Positions 9,583-19,544 are shown, numbered from the stretch's first letter. The stretch: DNA of 64,000 nt from Sphingobacterium kitahiroshimense (GCF_025961315.1 NZ_JAOQNK010000001.1:5394001-5458000); one strand, 5' to 3'. Made by a program: numbers and translations. Notes: a model not told the origin generated them from the letters alone.

Positions 9583-10366
9583 TGAAAATTTAAATTTTTA
9601 GTAAACGACGATTTGTTTAGTAGTAACTAAATGTTTTTTTATGGAAATGTCGATGTATAGACACTTGTTGCTTTTGGGGTAGAATTAGTGAAGTGCCAGT
9701 GGCACATTCGAAGCAGTGAGAAATGATTTTTATAAGGCATAGGGTTAGCTAATTTCTGTTGATTGTGATGTAAATATATTAGAAAAAAATATTAAATCTA
9801 CCATTTTGGTAGTCTTTATTTTAAAAATATTTTAATTTGAACAAAATGTGTTCATTTGCAATTACTTATGGATTTAAATTATTTTTAGAAAATAGCTTTT
9901 TATAACTATCAAATCGGGGAAAAGTCAATTATTGTTGTGATATATTTTTTTATTATTGACAAATAATTGCGTGATTTTTATAAGTGATTTTATATAAAAT
10001 ATAGTGATAGGAGGTAATTTTCTGTCCTTATAAGATAAGCTTACAAGTACAGCATCTCTAAATCTAACAACAGGAAGAAAAGTAAATGATGAAAAGTTGG
10101 GGCCAAACCATTATTATAATTACTAATTACCTACGCTTAGACTATTTCTCTTTATGTTTTGATTTAGAGCAGTATTAATTGGTTAAATTAAACGGAAAGC
10201 GCGTTCAAGAATATTACGCTTCGGGAAAAGATCTTCATAAACTTATAATATTCATGAAGATAATATATATCACTAGCAAGCGGATTAAAGTAAATGAATA
10301 TTAAAGCAACTAATAAGGTAAGTTTTATCATTATTGATTTTAGCGTGAGTATGTTGGGTAATTAAT
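9583..10366. other. 784-bp gene-free, AT-rich region upstream of the SusC operon
   Basis: No credible coding frame. Contains the short palindrome at 9798-9812 (listed separately). I could not find an obvious minus-strand TTTG/TAnnTTTG promoter in the first 300 bp above SusC. The remainder is AT-rich sequence in which I see nothing. Confidence 0.5.
9798..9812. promoter_or_regulatory. Palindrome CTACCA-TTT-TGGTAG, possible operator for the SusC operon
   Basis: A perfect 6+6 inverted repeat with a 3-bp centre, 216 bp upstream of the SusC start codon, in otherwise AT-rich DNA. Size and symmetry suit a dimeric regulator, but only one copy was found in the window. Confidence 0.3.
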
Positions 10367-11323
10367 TTATTCAAGTGTTTTATTTGCTTCCAGTATTAAG
10401 TTGTTGATACTTTGGTTAATGGAGCGGATAACGGCTTGTAACTGGTTGATCATAGCTGCTCTGGAGTGTAAATCATCAGCAAAGTAAATGCCTCCATCCG
10501 AAAATATAACAGATTGGTTTCCCTGATTTTCGTTGCTGTCAAACTGATAATCGATCCATCGTGTTTTGAGATTGTGCAATAGCGAGCTATTACCATCGTT
10601 ACTAAATTCTTTCTCGCTCAGCATATACCAGATAAAAGGTGAAAAGCTTTGATCCGAATCATTTTCAGTCCATACATTTCGCAATAGGTTATGAGGATGA
10701 AAAAACTCTATCTTTTTTCCTTTGGGATTCAAGGTGAAAAAACCAAGGCCTCCACCAAGTACCCCACCTGTAATACCTACTGCATTATTGACATTATTAT
10801 TGGTAATGAGAGCTCCGGCTATTGATGCAGCCGCACCCAGTGCAATAGAGCCCACGACAAGTTTATTATTTCTTGAAGCATTGATATTATCTATATATCC
10901 AGCGACCTGATCGACGCGTTCTGCTTCACAATCTAGTTCGGCTGCTGCGGCATTGATATCTGATAGTGCTAGAAGCAGTGTTCTATTGACCTTATTGTTG
11001 ATCGTTAGCTTACGAATTTCTGCACTAACACTAGTATTGCCTTTAAGTTTTTGTAATTCTTTTATCTCCTTGGTCAGTCCAAGAGCATAAAGCATAAGGA
11101 TATTTTGTCTTGAGAATACACTGTTTAATTCATCGTGGATGGCTAGAGAATCTATAGCGTAATTAGGTAATGTCTGCTCTGCCTTTAGAAAGTAGGTTGG
11201 TGGTATGCAATAACTATTTTTAAGGGTCAGCATAAATGCTGTATTCTTATTAACAGAGCAGGACGTCATAAACCCTATAAATAAGGCTGTTGTAATGATT
11301 TTCGATTTGGTTGCTAAAAACAT
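10367..11323 (-). CDS. Lipoprotein with glycine-zipper segment, function unknown
   Basis: A 318-residue predicted lipoprotein (lipobox FMTSC, Cys22). After a helical region (about 60-150) comes a Gly/Ala-rich hydrophobic stretch at about 156-196 with GSIALGAAASIAGALI and GITGGVLGGGLGFF, which looks like a glycine zipper able to insert in or pack against a membrane. The C-terminal 120 residues are polar and contain NQSVIFSDGGIYFADDL. I do not recognise the family. It is monocistronic: a 784-bp empty region follows and a divergent monooxygenase gene lies 476 bp upstream. Outer-membrane anchoring is inferred from the lipobox. Confidence 0.62.
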   Translation of the reverse strand: MFLATKSKIITTALFIGFMTSCSVNKNTAFMLTLKNSYCIPPTYFLKAEQTLPNYAIDSLAIHDELNSVFSRQNILMLYALGLTKEIKELQKLKGNTSVSAEIRKLTINNKVNRTLLLALSDINAAAAELDCEAERVDQVAGYIDNINASRNNKLVVGSIALGAAASIAGALITNNNVNNAVGITGGVLGGGLGFFTLNPKGKKIEFFHPHNLLRNVWTENDSDQSFSPFIWYMLSEKEFSNDGNSSLLHNLKTRWIDYQFDSNENQGNQSVIFSDGGIYFADDLHSRAAMINQLQAVIRSINQSINNLILEANKTLE

Positions 11324-11799
11324 AATGATGCTGATTTTGTATATTATTGGCTCAAATCACTATAATTCTGTACGGTTAATAATAACTGAATATACCGAAT
11401 TTATTTTATTACTGTTGCTTATCGGTAAAATATCTGTCATAAAGTGTGTTTTTAATTAATATGGATTTAATATGTAGGTTGTTTTAGTTGAGTGATTTGG
11501 ATGAAGTAAAAAGCAGATAGGCAGGTAAGTGGTATTAATTAAATGTGAATTTTAGGTTTCATTATTTAATAGCAGGCTGCCGCAGTGGCTTGATATTTAA
11601 TCATCATGATGATGCATTTGTAATTTATAATCATATAGCAAGAATTATTAGTTTTGGAAAAATAGGTTTACATTAGAGAAAGTGAAAATATTTCTGGACT
11701 AATTGAACCGGTACATAAAGGGAGCAGTGTGAAAATTCAGTACGATGTGAATTTCAACTGTTATTCGTATTGTAGATGAGTCATAAAACATAAAAATCA
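11324..11799. other. Divergent intergenic region with a 14-bp perfect palindrome
   Basis: 476 bp between the lipoprotein (minus) and the monooxygenase (plus), with no coding frame. ATCATCATGATGAT at 11600-11613 is a perfect palindrome, about 187 bp before the monooxygenase start. It could be an operator but may be chance. Confidence 0.4.
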
Positions 11800-12996
11800 A
11801 TGGAAAAAAGAACAGTACTTGTATCAGGCGCTAGTATTGCTGGTCCGGCTTTAGCATTTTGGTTACATCGATTTGGTTTTGATGTCACCATCGTAGAGCG
11901 TGCAGAAGAATTGAGATTAGGCGGACAAAATATAGATGTTAGAGATGAAGCTCAGAAAGTAGTACAGCTAATGGGGCTCGAAGATGAAATCAGAGCAGCA
12001 AATACAGGTGAACTAGGAATCCGTTTTGTTGATGTTAACAATCATACTTTAGCTGAATTTCCTAAAACTAATGGTGGATTCGGAACCGCAGAACTTGAGA
12101 TTTTGCGTGGAGATCTTGCGCAGGTATTTTTTAATGCGACTAAAGATAATATTCCCTATATTTTTGGAGATCAGATTCTAGCTTTAGTAGAAGATAAAGA
12201 TAAAGTGAATGTTACTTTTAAAAATAGTACTCCGCGCTCCTTTGATTTGGTCATTGCTGCTGATGGAATTCGTTCGTCAACACGGAAGCTAATTTTTGGA
12301 GATGAGCCCGTGATCAAATATATTGGAGTTTACTGCTCTTATTTGACTATTCCACGTATTGATTCTGACACGTCATGGGCTTATTGGTATAATGCACCAG
12401 AATCAAGAGTATTAAACCTAAGACCAGATAATGTAGGAACCACCCGTGCATCATTTTCTTTTCTATCGCCAGAGAAAGGGTACGAAAAACTTAGTTTGCA
12501 AGAGCAGAAAGGAATTTTGAAGCAAAAGTTTGCTGATGCTGGTTGGCAGGCACCACGTCTGCTACAAGGATTGGAGGAAAGTAAAGATGTTTATTTTGAT
12601 AGTATAAGTCAAGTGAAGGCACCTCGATGGACCAATGGAAGATGTGCTATGGTTGGGGATGCGGCTTATTGTCCAACTCCGATGTCAGGAATGGGGGCAA
12701 GTCTTTCTATAGTTGGTGCATATGTATTGGCTGGAGAATTGTCGAGACACCAGAATCATCAAGATGCCTTTGAAGCTTATGAAAAGTTAATGCGCCCTTA
12801 TGTTGAAGATATTCAGAATCTACCCCCGGGAGTACCATGGCTAGCACATCCGAAAACAAAGTTTGGAATCAAAGTGTTCAATACTGTGCTAGGAATTGCA
12901 TCAAGTAAATTGGTGAAAAAAATAACAAAGCTCTTTGACGGAAAAGGGAAAAAAGAAATAAAAGAGCGTATCCAATTACCTTATTATAACAAGTAA
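11800..12996 (+). CDS. FAD-dependent monooxygenase (PHBH-type flavoprotein hydroxylase)
   Basis: A 398-residue cytoplasmic flavoprotein of the aromatic-hydroxylase class, which uses FAD and NAD(P)H to hydroxylate small aromatic or polyketide-like molecules. The N-terminal Rossmann fold carries VLVSGASIAGPALAFWL, a GxSxxG variant of the dinucleotide motif, ending in Glu of VERAEE that would bind the FAD ribose. The DG motif is in LVIAADGIRSSTRKLIFG, and the second FAD motif is GDAAYCPTPMSGMGASLS starting near residue 286. It has no signal peptide and no operon partner. It belongs to the superfamily that includes Tet(X) but lacks close similarity to it; substrate unknown. Confidence 0.85.
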   Translation: MEKRTVLVSGASIAGPALAFWLHRFGFDVTIVERAEELRLGGQNIDVRDEAQKVVQLMGLEDEIRAANTGELGIRFVDVNNHTLAEFPKTNGGFGTAELEILRGDLAQVFFNATKDNIPYIFGDQILALVEDKDKVNVTFKNSTPRSFDLVIAADGIRSSTRKLIFGDEPVIKYIGVYCSYLTIPRIDSDTSWAYWYNAPESRVLNLRPDNVGTTRASFSFLSPEKGYEKLSLQEQKGILKQKFADAGWQAPRLLQGLEESKDVYFDSISQVKAPRWTNGRCAMVGDAAYCPTPMSGMGASLSIVGAYVLAGELSRHQNHQDAFEAYEKLMRPYVEDIQNLPPGVPWLAHPKTKFGIKVFNTVLGIASSKLVKKITKLFDGKGKKEIKERIQLPYYNK

Positions 12997-13155
12997 ATAG
13001 ATTAGGTAGCTTAGTATATAAGTAAATTATGAAAGTGCTTATAAAAATGAGGCATGATTAGTGCATAAATTGTTTTGAAGATAGGTTTTTATAATACTTG
13101 CCGATTTACTAGACCTAATGTTTCATAAACTCTATCAGATTTTAAATTTCATATT

Positions 13156-14631
13156 ATGAGATCGGTGTTGACGATGTTATTCTTTTCATTTTTGTTTACT
13201 GTACAGGTGTATGGGCAGAGTAAAAGTGTTTTTGAAAAGACTGTAGATTCTTTAAATTTGATTGGTCAATCTGAAAAGATCATCCCATATTTGGAGATGC
13301 AGGTAAAAAATCATCCTGAAAATGAGGTTTTGTTACGCTTAACGGGATACCAATATCTCCAGATAGGTAATTTAGTACTGGGCGAACAATACTATAGGAA
13401 GGCACTTTCCATCAACCCTTCCTGTGCACGTTGCTATTTGAATATAGCTCTTATTTATGCCGCCAAGAGCGATTTTACTGAAGCTTTAACTTACTTGGAT
13501 ACGGCCGTGGCGATTGATCCTATGGATGATCGAGTGGTTGATGCTCGAGGTACAATATATCATCATTTAAAACAACCGGAAAAGGCTTTGGTAGATCATG
13601 TTAAAGCGATCCAATTAAATCCGAATAATTTGCAAGCTTACTTGAACAAAGCTGAAGTGCACTTTGAGTTGGAAGATATGGATGCCTCTTGTCAGGATTA
13701 TACTACTGCAAAATTGCTTGCACAACAGTTAAAAGTTAATGACCCCGCATTTTTTAAAAGGATAGATGATGCATTGCTGGATTTTTGCGATAATAGTAAA
13801 GCTAGCTTTTATTACCAACGCGGAGTGGCTTTTTATAATTTAAAAAAGTTTGATAAAGCGCTGGAAATTTATGATGCCGGGCTCACTAAATTTCCCAATA
13901 ACGCTATGCTTTTATCTTTTCGGGGTAACACACATCTTGCGCTAAAAGATTTTAAAAATGCAGCATTAAATTATGATCATGCATTAGTCAATAAAGAGGG
14001 GTTGATGAGGGAATTAAAACGTAATCCGAGGTTTGCATATATGAGTGAGCAAGATATACAATCTTATTACAATGCATCAACAGCAAGTATATATTATAAT
14101 AATGCTGAATGTAAAGTTCAATCTGATAATCTGGATGAAGGGTTATCTGCTATAAATAGCGCAATAACGTTAATGTCTAATGGTAGTAGTTTTGAAAAGG
14201 AGTTATATTGGAATAGAAGGGGATATATTTATTTGCTTCAACATCAATATAAACTTGCTTTGGCAGATTTTGATCAGAGCATCCAGAGCAATGAAAAATA
14301 TGCGTTAGCTTATGTCAATAGAGCAATTGCTCAAGTATGTTTATCTGAAAAATCGAAACAGTCAAATATAATTATCAGCAGTAAATTGCCGAATCAACCG
14401 TTTAAAATGAACTGGGTTATGAAATCCAAAAAAGATATACCAAATCTGTTAAATGCTTTGGGAGATTGTAATAAGGCAATTGAGCTGGATCCTAATAACG
14501 GGTTTTCATATTATGTCAGAGGGCAAATTAAACAGCTTTTGAATGATGTAGATTATTGTTCCGATTTGCTCAAAGCAAAAAGAATGGCTATTCAAGTAGA
14601 AGATATTTTGCTAGTTGATTGTCTGAAATAA
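13156..14631 (+). CDS. Secreted tetratricopeptide-repeat protein
   Basis: A 491-residue protein with a Sec signal peptide (about 1-20, ending VYGQ) followed by a series of 34-residue TPR units. Clear ones include LGEQYYRKALSINPSCARCYLNI-type helices, AEALTYLDTAVAIDPMDD-like turns, ALVDHVKAIQLNPNNLQAYL, ALEIYDAGLTKFPNNAMLL and ALADFDQSIQSNEKYALAY. TPRs form right-handed superhelices that bind partner proteins, so a periplasmic scaffold role is likely. It has no enzyme motif. A decayed reading frame follows 37 bp downstream. The partner is unknown. Confidence 0.82.
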   Translation: MRSVLTMLFFSFLFTVQVYGQSKSVFEKTVDSLNLIGQSEKIIPYLEMQVKNHPENEVLLRLTGYQYLQIGNLVLGEQYYRKALSINPSCARCYLNIALIYAAKSDFTEALTYLDTAVAIDPMDDRVVDARGTIYHHLKQPEKALVDHVKAIQLNPNNLQAYLNKAEVHFELEDMDASCQDYTTAKLLAQQLKVNDPAFFKRIDDALLDFCDNSKASFYYQRGVAFYNLKKFDKALEIYDAGLTKFPNNAMLLSFRGNTHLALKDFKNAALNYDHALVNKEGLMRELKRNPRFAYMSEQDIQSYYNASTASIYYNNAECKVQSDNLDEGLSAINSAITLMSNGSSFEKELYWNRRGYIYLLQHQYKLALADFDQSIQSNEKYALAYVNRAIAQVCLSEKSKQSNIIISSKLPNQPFKMNWVMKSKKDIPNLLNALGDCNKAIELDPNNGFSYYVRGQIKQLLNDVDYCSDLLKAKRMAIQVEDILLVDCLK

Positions 14632-14668
14632 TAAATATAAAAATTACGAAAATTAAGTTGATTCGAAA

Positions 14669-15185
14669 ATGAAAATCATCAAATATTTGCCCATAGGTTT
14701 AAGCTTAGTTGCTACTAATGACTATACACAAACAAAATCTGCTAAAAAAGCTACTACCAAAAAGACAAATATAACTGGACAACCTACAGTTGTAATTCAT
14801 GAAGAATATAAAGAAACTGAATTATCTTCCCCGAGGCTTTTGCTTGGAAATAAATGTAGATACGACCCTAGCCCCAAATGTTATTTTTAGAGAGGTGATC
14901 GAAATAAGTGGTAATCGGGTTGATAGCAGAGCTTCCTTTAAAGATTGGAAGTTAGGGATAAAAAAGAGCGAAAAAAGGATACTAATGTAGAGTGTAGAAT
15001 TAGTTCAAGCATACTGATGAAGCTGACAAAATATGATTCAAATGTCTCTTACTTTAATTAATAAAGAGACGCGAACATTTAAAATATTTTATGATCAGGA
15101 TAAGAAAATAAATTGTTTGCAGGATCTCAGTTATAAAAATAGATATGAATTGACAGAGTTTGAAGGAGCAACACCTGTGATCTAG
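14669..15185 (+). pseudogene. Decayed small secreted-protein gene, broken into three frames
   Basis: Coding-like sequence runs through three short overlapping or abutting frames. Frame one (14669-14890) starts with MKIIKYLPIGLSLVATNDY, like a signal peptide. A second frame (about 14830-14990) continues with FREVIEISGNRVDSRASFKDW. A third (15033-15185, 50 residues) contains TFKIFYDQDKKINCLQDL. No single frame gives a sensible protein, so I read it as one gene with frameshifts and stops. It lies right after the TPR gene and before a terminator. The parent family is not recognised. Alternatively these are unrelated small frames. Confidence 0.4.
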
Positions 15186-15305
15186 TGGTATAAAAAAATA
15201 GGTATTTTTAAGAGAACATAACTTCCTTTAAATATTAAGAACTAATACCGCTACTATCTTTGTAGTGAGTTTGCCTAAAGTTATAGTCAGCTTAAAGGTC
15301 AAAGT

Positions 15306-15346
15306 AAAAAGAGCTAATTCATGTCCATCTGATTTAGCTCTTTTTT
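15306..15346 (+). terminator. Rho-independent terminator
   Basis: AAAAAGAGCTAA (15306-15317) pairs with TTAGCTCTTTTT (15334-15345) across a 16-nt loop and ends in a T run. It closes the plus-strand TPR/decayed-gene unit and lies 52 bp from the end of the convergent gene at 15398. Confidence 0.75.
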
Positions 15347-15397
15347 GCTGTTGTACATATGGTAAAGATCTGAGAATTGAGATATTTAACTGCTCAC

Positions 15398-15949
15398 TTA
15401 CGAAAAAGTTATATCGTGAAAATCATCGTTATCAGCGATTGAAAATTCTTTTTTGAAATGATCATATTTATATAATGAAGTGCCATAATTCAACAAGGAT
15501 CTACCATTATCGTAATTGTTTTGGTAGAATATCGGAGCATAATATAATGTAATGCCGATGTTTTTAAAATCATATCGTATGCCAGTAGTGATATAAGTCT
15601 GAATCATTTTTTCTTTTTGATCACCGGTGAAGGGTTCTATTTCCATATAGCTATTTTCATTTTCCCAGTTTTCTATCTCTTTGACCAAAAAATTAGCATC
15701 ATTACGGTTAAAAAACTGTCTTTTATAGCCTAAGTTTTGAATATTTTCAGTCAATTCAATTTCAGCCACTATTTGTGGAGGCTCAGGATATTTTAAACGA
15801 TAATCTTGAAGCTCTTGAGTGAATCGGTCATTTTTTTCCTTTTCCTTTTGCTCGAAGAATTCTTCTAGAGTAATGTTCTCAGCCTCAAGTTTATCCTGAA
15901 TTTCTCTTTTTAATCTTAATTTTGGCTTTCGGTTTTCTTCTTTATTCAT
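15398..15949 (-). CDS. Conserved-looking cytoplasmic protein of unknown function
   Basis: A 183-residue, strongly charged protein with no signal peptide or membrane segment. The N-terminal third (KPKLRLKREIQDKLEAENIT, FFEQKEKEKNDRF) looks helical or coiled. The C-terminal part has aromatic-rich segments such as GITLYYAPIFYQNNYDNG and ends in DDFHDITFS. I do not recognise the family. It is monocistronic and convergent with the plus-strand terminator at 15306. Codon use looks like the neighbouring genes, which supports real coding. Confidence 0.6.
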   Translation of the reverse strand: MNKEENRKPKLRLKREIQDKLEAENITLEEFFEQKEKEKNDRFTQELQDYRLKYPEPPQIVAEIELTENIQNLGYKRQFFNRNDANFLVKEIENWENENSYMEIEPFTGDQKEKMIQTYITTGIRYDFKNIGITLYYAPIFYQNNYDNGRSLLNYGTSLYKYDHFKKEFSIADNDDFHDITFS

Positions 15950-16493
15950 AATACTGGTTATTTATAGGTAACTAACTTTTTGTTGTACCTCGGTGTATCA
16001 AAACTTTCTAATCATTAAATAAATGGTATATGATCGTGAATCCTTTATAAATCGTGACGTGAATCCTTTTTTGATTCTCACAAACCATGTGAAATATAAG
16101 CTTTAACGTGTTTGTTAGATTTATTTTAAAAATAGTATATAATTATAGGGTTAATATACGAAATAAAATTCAATCATTTATCTTATGATGTAATTATTGC
16201 TACTTATTAGAAACTATCTATTTTTATTTTAAATTGTTGTACAGCAGTTTCTTTCAGGAATAATGATGTTCGTGCAAAAAATTATCTTCTTTTTTATTAA
16301 AGAAAAATAAAAAGTTTATCTATTTATGGGATTTTCCAACAATTGTATTTCTGGTAATTATACTTCACTGAATCTTAATTTATTAGGAAGGTTTAAAGAT
16401 CAGATAAATTTCATTTGATATTTTTTTTTGTTTAAATTTAGTTAGTTGAGATAACCAAAATAGAACGTTAATTTTTTGAAAAATTAGAAACCC
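15950..16493. other. 544-bp region upstream of katG
   Basis: AT-rich, no coding frame. The katG promoter should be here; TTTG near 16428 followed by AAATTTAG is a weak candidate but I cannot define it securely. Nothing else seen. Confidence 0.4.
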
Positions 16494-18776
16494 ATGGAAA
16501 ACGAATTCAATGACATTAATAAGTGTCCATTTCATAATGGAACATTGCGTAAAGCTGTTGCTGGTGGAGGTACAACAAATCAAGATTGGTGGCCAAACCA
16601 GTTAAAAGTTAATTTATTGCGTCAACATGATGTAAAGTCTGATCCTATGGGTTTGGATTTTGATTATAAAAGAGAATTTGAAAGTTTGGATCTGGATGCA
16701 ATAAAAAATGATTTAAAGGAATTAATGACACAATCTCAAGATTGGTGGCCTGCAGATTTTGGTCATTATGGACCATTATTTATTCGTATGGCTTGGCATA
16801 GTGCAGGGACTTACCGTGTTGGTGATGGACGTGGGGGGGCAGGTCGTGGACAGCAACGTTTCGCACCTTTAAATAGCTGGCCAGATAACGTGAGCTTAGA
16901 TAAAGCAAGACGATTGTTATGGCCTATAAAACAAAAATATGGACGTAAGATTTCTTGGGCAGACTTATTGATTTTAACCGGGAATATGGCTTTGGAATCA
17001 ATGGGCTTTAAAACTTTGGGTTTTGCAGGAGGACGTGAGGATGTTTGGGAAGCAGATCAGGATGTATATTGGGGCTCAGAGAAAACATGGCTTAGTGGCG
17101 ACGTTCGTTATGCAGATGGATCTGAGGGAGTAAAGGAAGGACATGGCGTATTGGTGTCTGACGATGACGCTGATGGTAAGATTCATAGCCGAAATTTAGA
17201 AAACCCATTGGCAGCAGTTCAAATGGGTTTAATTTATGTAAATCCGGAAGGACCTGATGGTAATCCCGATCCTATTGCGGCAGCAAAAGATATCCGGGAT
17301 ACTTTTGGACGTATGGCTATGGATGATGAAGAAACGGTCGCATTGATTGCCGGCGGGCATACGTTTGGTAAAACGCATGGAGCAGCGTCTGCTGATCATG
17401 TTGGTAAGGAACCTGAATCTGCTGGTTTAGAATCTCAAGGACTCGGGTGGGAAAATTCTTTTGGTACAGGGAGAGGTGGAGATACCATTACTTCAGGTCT
17501 GGAAGTGACCTGGACAAGTAGACCTACAGAGTGGACAAATCTGTTTTTTGAAAACTTGTTTGATTTTGAATGGGAGTTAACAAAAAGTCCTGCTGGAGCT
17601 CATCAGTGGGTAGCTAAAGATGCTGGTGATATTATTCCGCACGCGCACGATCCGAATAAAAAATTAAAACCGACTATGCTGACCACAGACTTGTCTTTGC
17701 GTTTTGATCCTGAATACGAAAAAATATCACGTCGCTTCAAGGATAATCCACAAGAGTTTGCTGATGCATTTGCTCGTGCCTGGTTCAAATTAACGCACCG
17801 TGATATGGGACCTCGTTCGCGTTATTTAGGTGCCGATGTGCCTCATGAAGAGTTTATATGGCAGGATCCACTTCCTAAGGTTGATTATGCTGAGATTGAT
17901 GAGACAGATATTCAATCTCTAAAAGCACAGATTTTAAATACAAGTCTATCGATTTCGGAACTGGTATCTACAGCATGGGCTTCGGCCTCAACTTTTCGTA
18001 ATTCGGATAAACGGGGAGGAGGAAATGGAGCTCGAATCCGCTTAGCTCCGATGAATGCCTGGGAGGTCAATAAACCGATGCAATTAAATAAGGTATTAAC
18101 AATATTAACAGACATTCAAACACGGTTTAATAATGCACAGTTTGGAGGGAAAAAAGTTTCAATTGCTGATCTGATTGTTTTATCGGGTGCGGCTGCTATT
18201 GAAAAAGCGGCACATCAGGCGGGTTACGATGTGGAAGTTCCTTTTATTTCGGGACGTACAGATGCTACTCAAGACCAAACTGATGTAGAGTCGATTGCCT
18301 TCTTAGAACCACTAGCAGATGCATTTAGAAATTATCGTAAATTAAAAAACAAAGCAGTATCTACCGAAGAATTATTGATCGATAAAGCGCAATTATTAAA
18401 TCTTTCAGTTCCTGAAATGACTGTTCTAATTGGAGGTCTTCGTGTACTTGATATTAATTTTGATGAATCTAAACACGGTGTATTTACCTCACGTCCAGGA
18501 CAGCTGACCAATGATTTTTTCGTAAATCTTTTAGATATGGCAACGCAGTGGAAACCAATGGATGAAACGAAAGAATTGTATTTAGGTACTTGCCGTAAAT
18601 CGGGTCAACCGAAGTGGACTGCGACACGTGCTGATCTCGTATTTGGCTCGCATGCTGAACTTCGGGCTGTTGCAGAAGTGTATGCTGAGTCTGGCAATGA
18701 AAAGTCATTTGTGGATGCTTTTGTAAAAACTTGGAATAAAGTGATGAATGCCGACCGTTTTGATAAAATGTCATAA
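16494..18776 (+). CDS. katG: Catalase-peroxidase KatG
   Basis: A 760-residue haem enzyme that breaks down hydrogen peroxide (catalase and peroxidase activities) in the cytoplasm. The tandem two-domain KatG layout is complete. The distal pocket is Arg98-Trp101-His102 (FIRMAWHSAGTYR). The Trp-Tyr-Met adduct partners are Trp101, Tyr248 (GLIYVNPEGPDG) and Met274 (GRMAMDDEE). The proximal haem ligand is His289 in IAGGHTFGKTHGA. The C-terminal haem-free domain begins near residue 450 (STAWASASTFR, GGNGARIRLAP). Length matches the family. It stands alone and converges with a redox-type regulator across a shared terminator. Regulation by that regulator is possible but not shown. Confidence 0.98.
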   Translation: MENEFNDINKCPFHNGTLRKAVAGGGTTNQDWWPNQLKVNLLRQHDVKSDPMGLDFDYKREFESLDLDAIKNDLKELMTQSQDWWPADFGHYGPLFIRMAWHSAGTYRVGDGRGGAGRGQQRFAPLNSWPDNVSLDKARRLLWPIKQKYGRKISWADLLILTGNMALESMGFKTLGFAGGREDVWEADQDVYWGSEKTWLSGDVRYADGSEGVKEGHGVLVSDDDADGKIHSRNLENPLAAVQMGLIYVNPEGPDGNPDPIAAAKDIRDTFGRMAMDDEETVALIAGGHTFGKTHGAASADHVGKEPESAGLESQGLGWENSFGTGRGGDTITSGLEVTWTSRPTEWTNLFFENLFDFEWELTKSPAGAHQWVAKDAGDIIPHAHDPNKKLKPTMLTTDLSLRFDPEYEKISRRFKDNPQEFADAFARAWFKLTHRDMGPRSRYLGADVPHEEFIWQDPLPKVDYAEIDETDIQSLKAQILNTSLSISELVSTAWASASTFRNSDKRGGGNGARIRLAPMNAWEVNKPMQLNKVLTILTDIQTRFNNAQFGGKKVSIADLIVLSGAAAIEKAAHQAGYDVEVPFISGRTDATQDQTDVESIAFLEPLADAFRNYRKLKNKAVSTEELLIDKAQLLNLSVPEMTVLIGGLRVLDINFDESKHGVFTSRPGQLTNDFFVNLLDMATQWKPMDETKELYLGTCRKSGQPKWTATRADLVFGSHAELRAVAEVYAESGNEKSFVDAFVKTWNKVMNADRFDKMS

Positions 18777-18869
18777 ATAAGGGTTTAATCAATACGCTTT
18801 AGAGCATATTGATTTGCTTTGGCTTGGACGAAGTCATTCAGTCACCGATACTATATAATTCCTATTTAT

Positions 18870-18908
18870 ACAGAAAATCCTCTCATTTAATTTGAGAGGA
18901 TTTTCTGT
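18870..18908. terminator. Bidirectional terminator between katG and the Fe-S regulator
   Basis: A perfect 16-bp stem: ACAGAAAATCCTCTCA at 18870-18885 and TGAGAGGATTTTCTGT at 18893-18908, with a 7-nt loop. It sits between two convergent genes, so it can serve both. Confidence 0.85.
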
Positions 18909-18914
18909 GTAATG

Positions 18915-19544
18915 CTATTCGAAACCTTTTGCAGAAGATACGATACGGTATGCACAACGTCTCGCCCCTGCTATGATATGATCGGTACGTTGTACCAAGA
19001 CGGATTCGCCTAAGACGGATTGAAAAATCTGAAGTTCTGAAGCACAAAATCCTTGGCAGACTTTAGCCGCTGCACAAATAGGACAATGATTTTCTACAAG
19101 CAGATATCCCTCGTCATCTTCAGTATAATCTGCCATGTAGCCCTCTCGGGTACGAATGGCGACTAATCTTTCAATCTTAGACTTTAGATTGGGTAAAGGA
19201 TCGATCTCTTCATGATATCTTTTTTTTCCTGTTGCTTCATTGACTTCAATGATCGTCTGTAAAGCTTCTGTCCCTATTGACTCTTTAATTATTGTCAATA
19301 ATTTCACCGTTAACTCTGCATGGGTATCCGGAAATTTGCTGTTTCCGAGTTCTGAAATATTGAAATATTTTTGTGGCCGCCCGACTCCCTTTGATTCTGT
19401 CTCTACTTCAATCAAGCCTTCATCCATAAATTTAACCAGCTGTTGTCTAACACCTTCTTTGGTTATTTTTAATTCATGGGCAATGTCGAGTGCCGTTAAC
19501 GGACCTCGCATTTTCAGTAACATTAAAATTCGGTTTGTCGTCAT
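18915..19544 (-). CDS. SufR/DeoR-type winged-helix regulator with C-terminal Cys cluster
   Basis: A 209-residue transcription factor. Residues about 5-70 are a winged helix-turn-helix (MLLKMRGPLTALDIAHELKI, TKEGVRQQLVKFMDEGL, wing GVGRPQKYF). The C-terminal half has NHCPICAAAKVCQGFC followed later by ARRCAYRI, the cysteine pattern of SufR-like regulators that bind a 4Fe-4S cluster and sense iron, oxygen or NO. A longer frame begins at 19610, but a good promoter (TTTG, exactly 19 bp, TAATTTTG) lies at 19611-19581, inside those extra codons, so I place the start at 19544 (MTTNRILML). It is next to KatG; a redox or iron role is inferred. Confidence 0.85.
   Translation of the reverse strand: MTTNRILMLLKMRGPLTALDIAHELKITKEGVRQQLVKFMDEGLIEVETESKGVGRPQKYFNISELGNSKFPDTHAELTVKLLTIIKESIGTEALQTIIEVNEATGKKRYHEEIDPLPNLKSKIERLVAIRTREGYMADYTEDDEGYLLVENHCPICAAAKVCQGFCASELQIFQSVLGESVLVQRTDHIIAGARRCAYRIVSSAKGFE

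Noticed and set aside
11800..12996. FAD monooxygenase considered as a Tet(X) tetracycline-inactivating enzyme
   Set aside because: It shares the fold and FAD motifs but not the distinctive Tet(X) segments; a general hydroxylase call is safer.
18484..18792. Open frame opposite the 3' end of katG
   Set aside because: A shadow of the KatG coding sequence, with no homologue-like features and no promoter.
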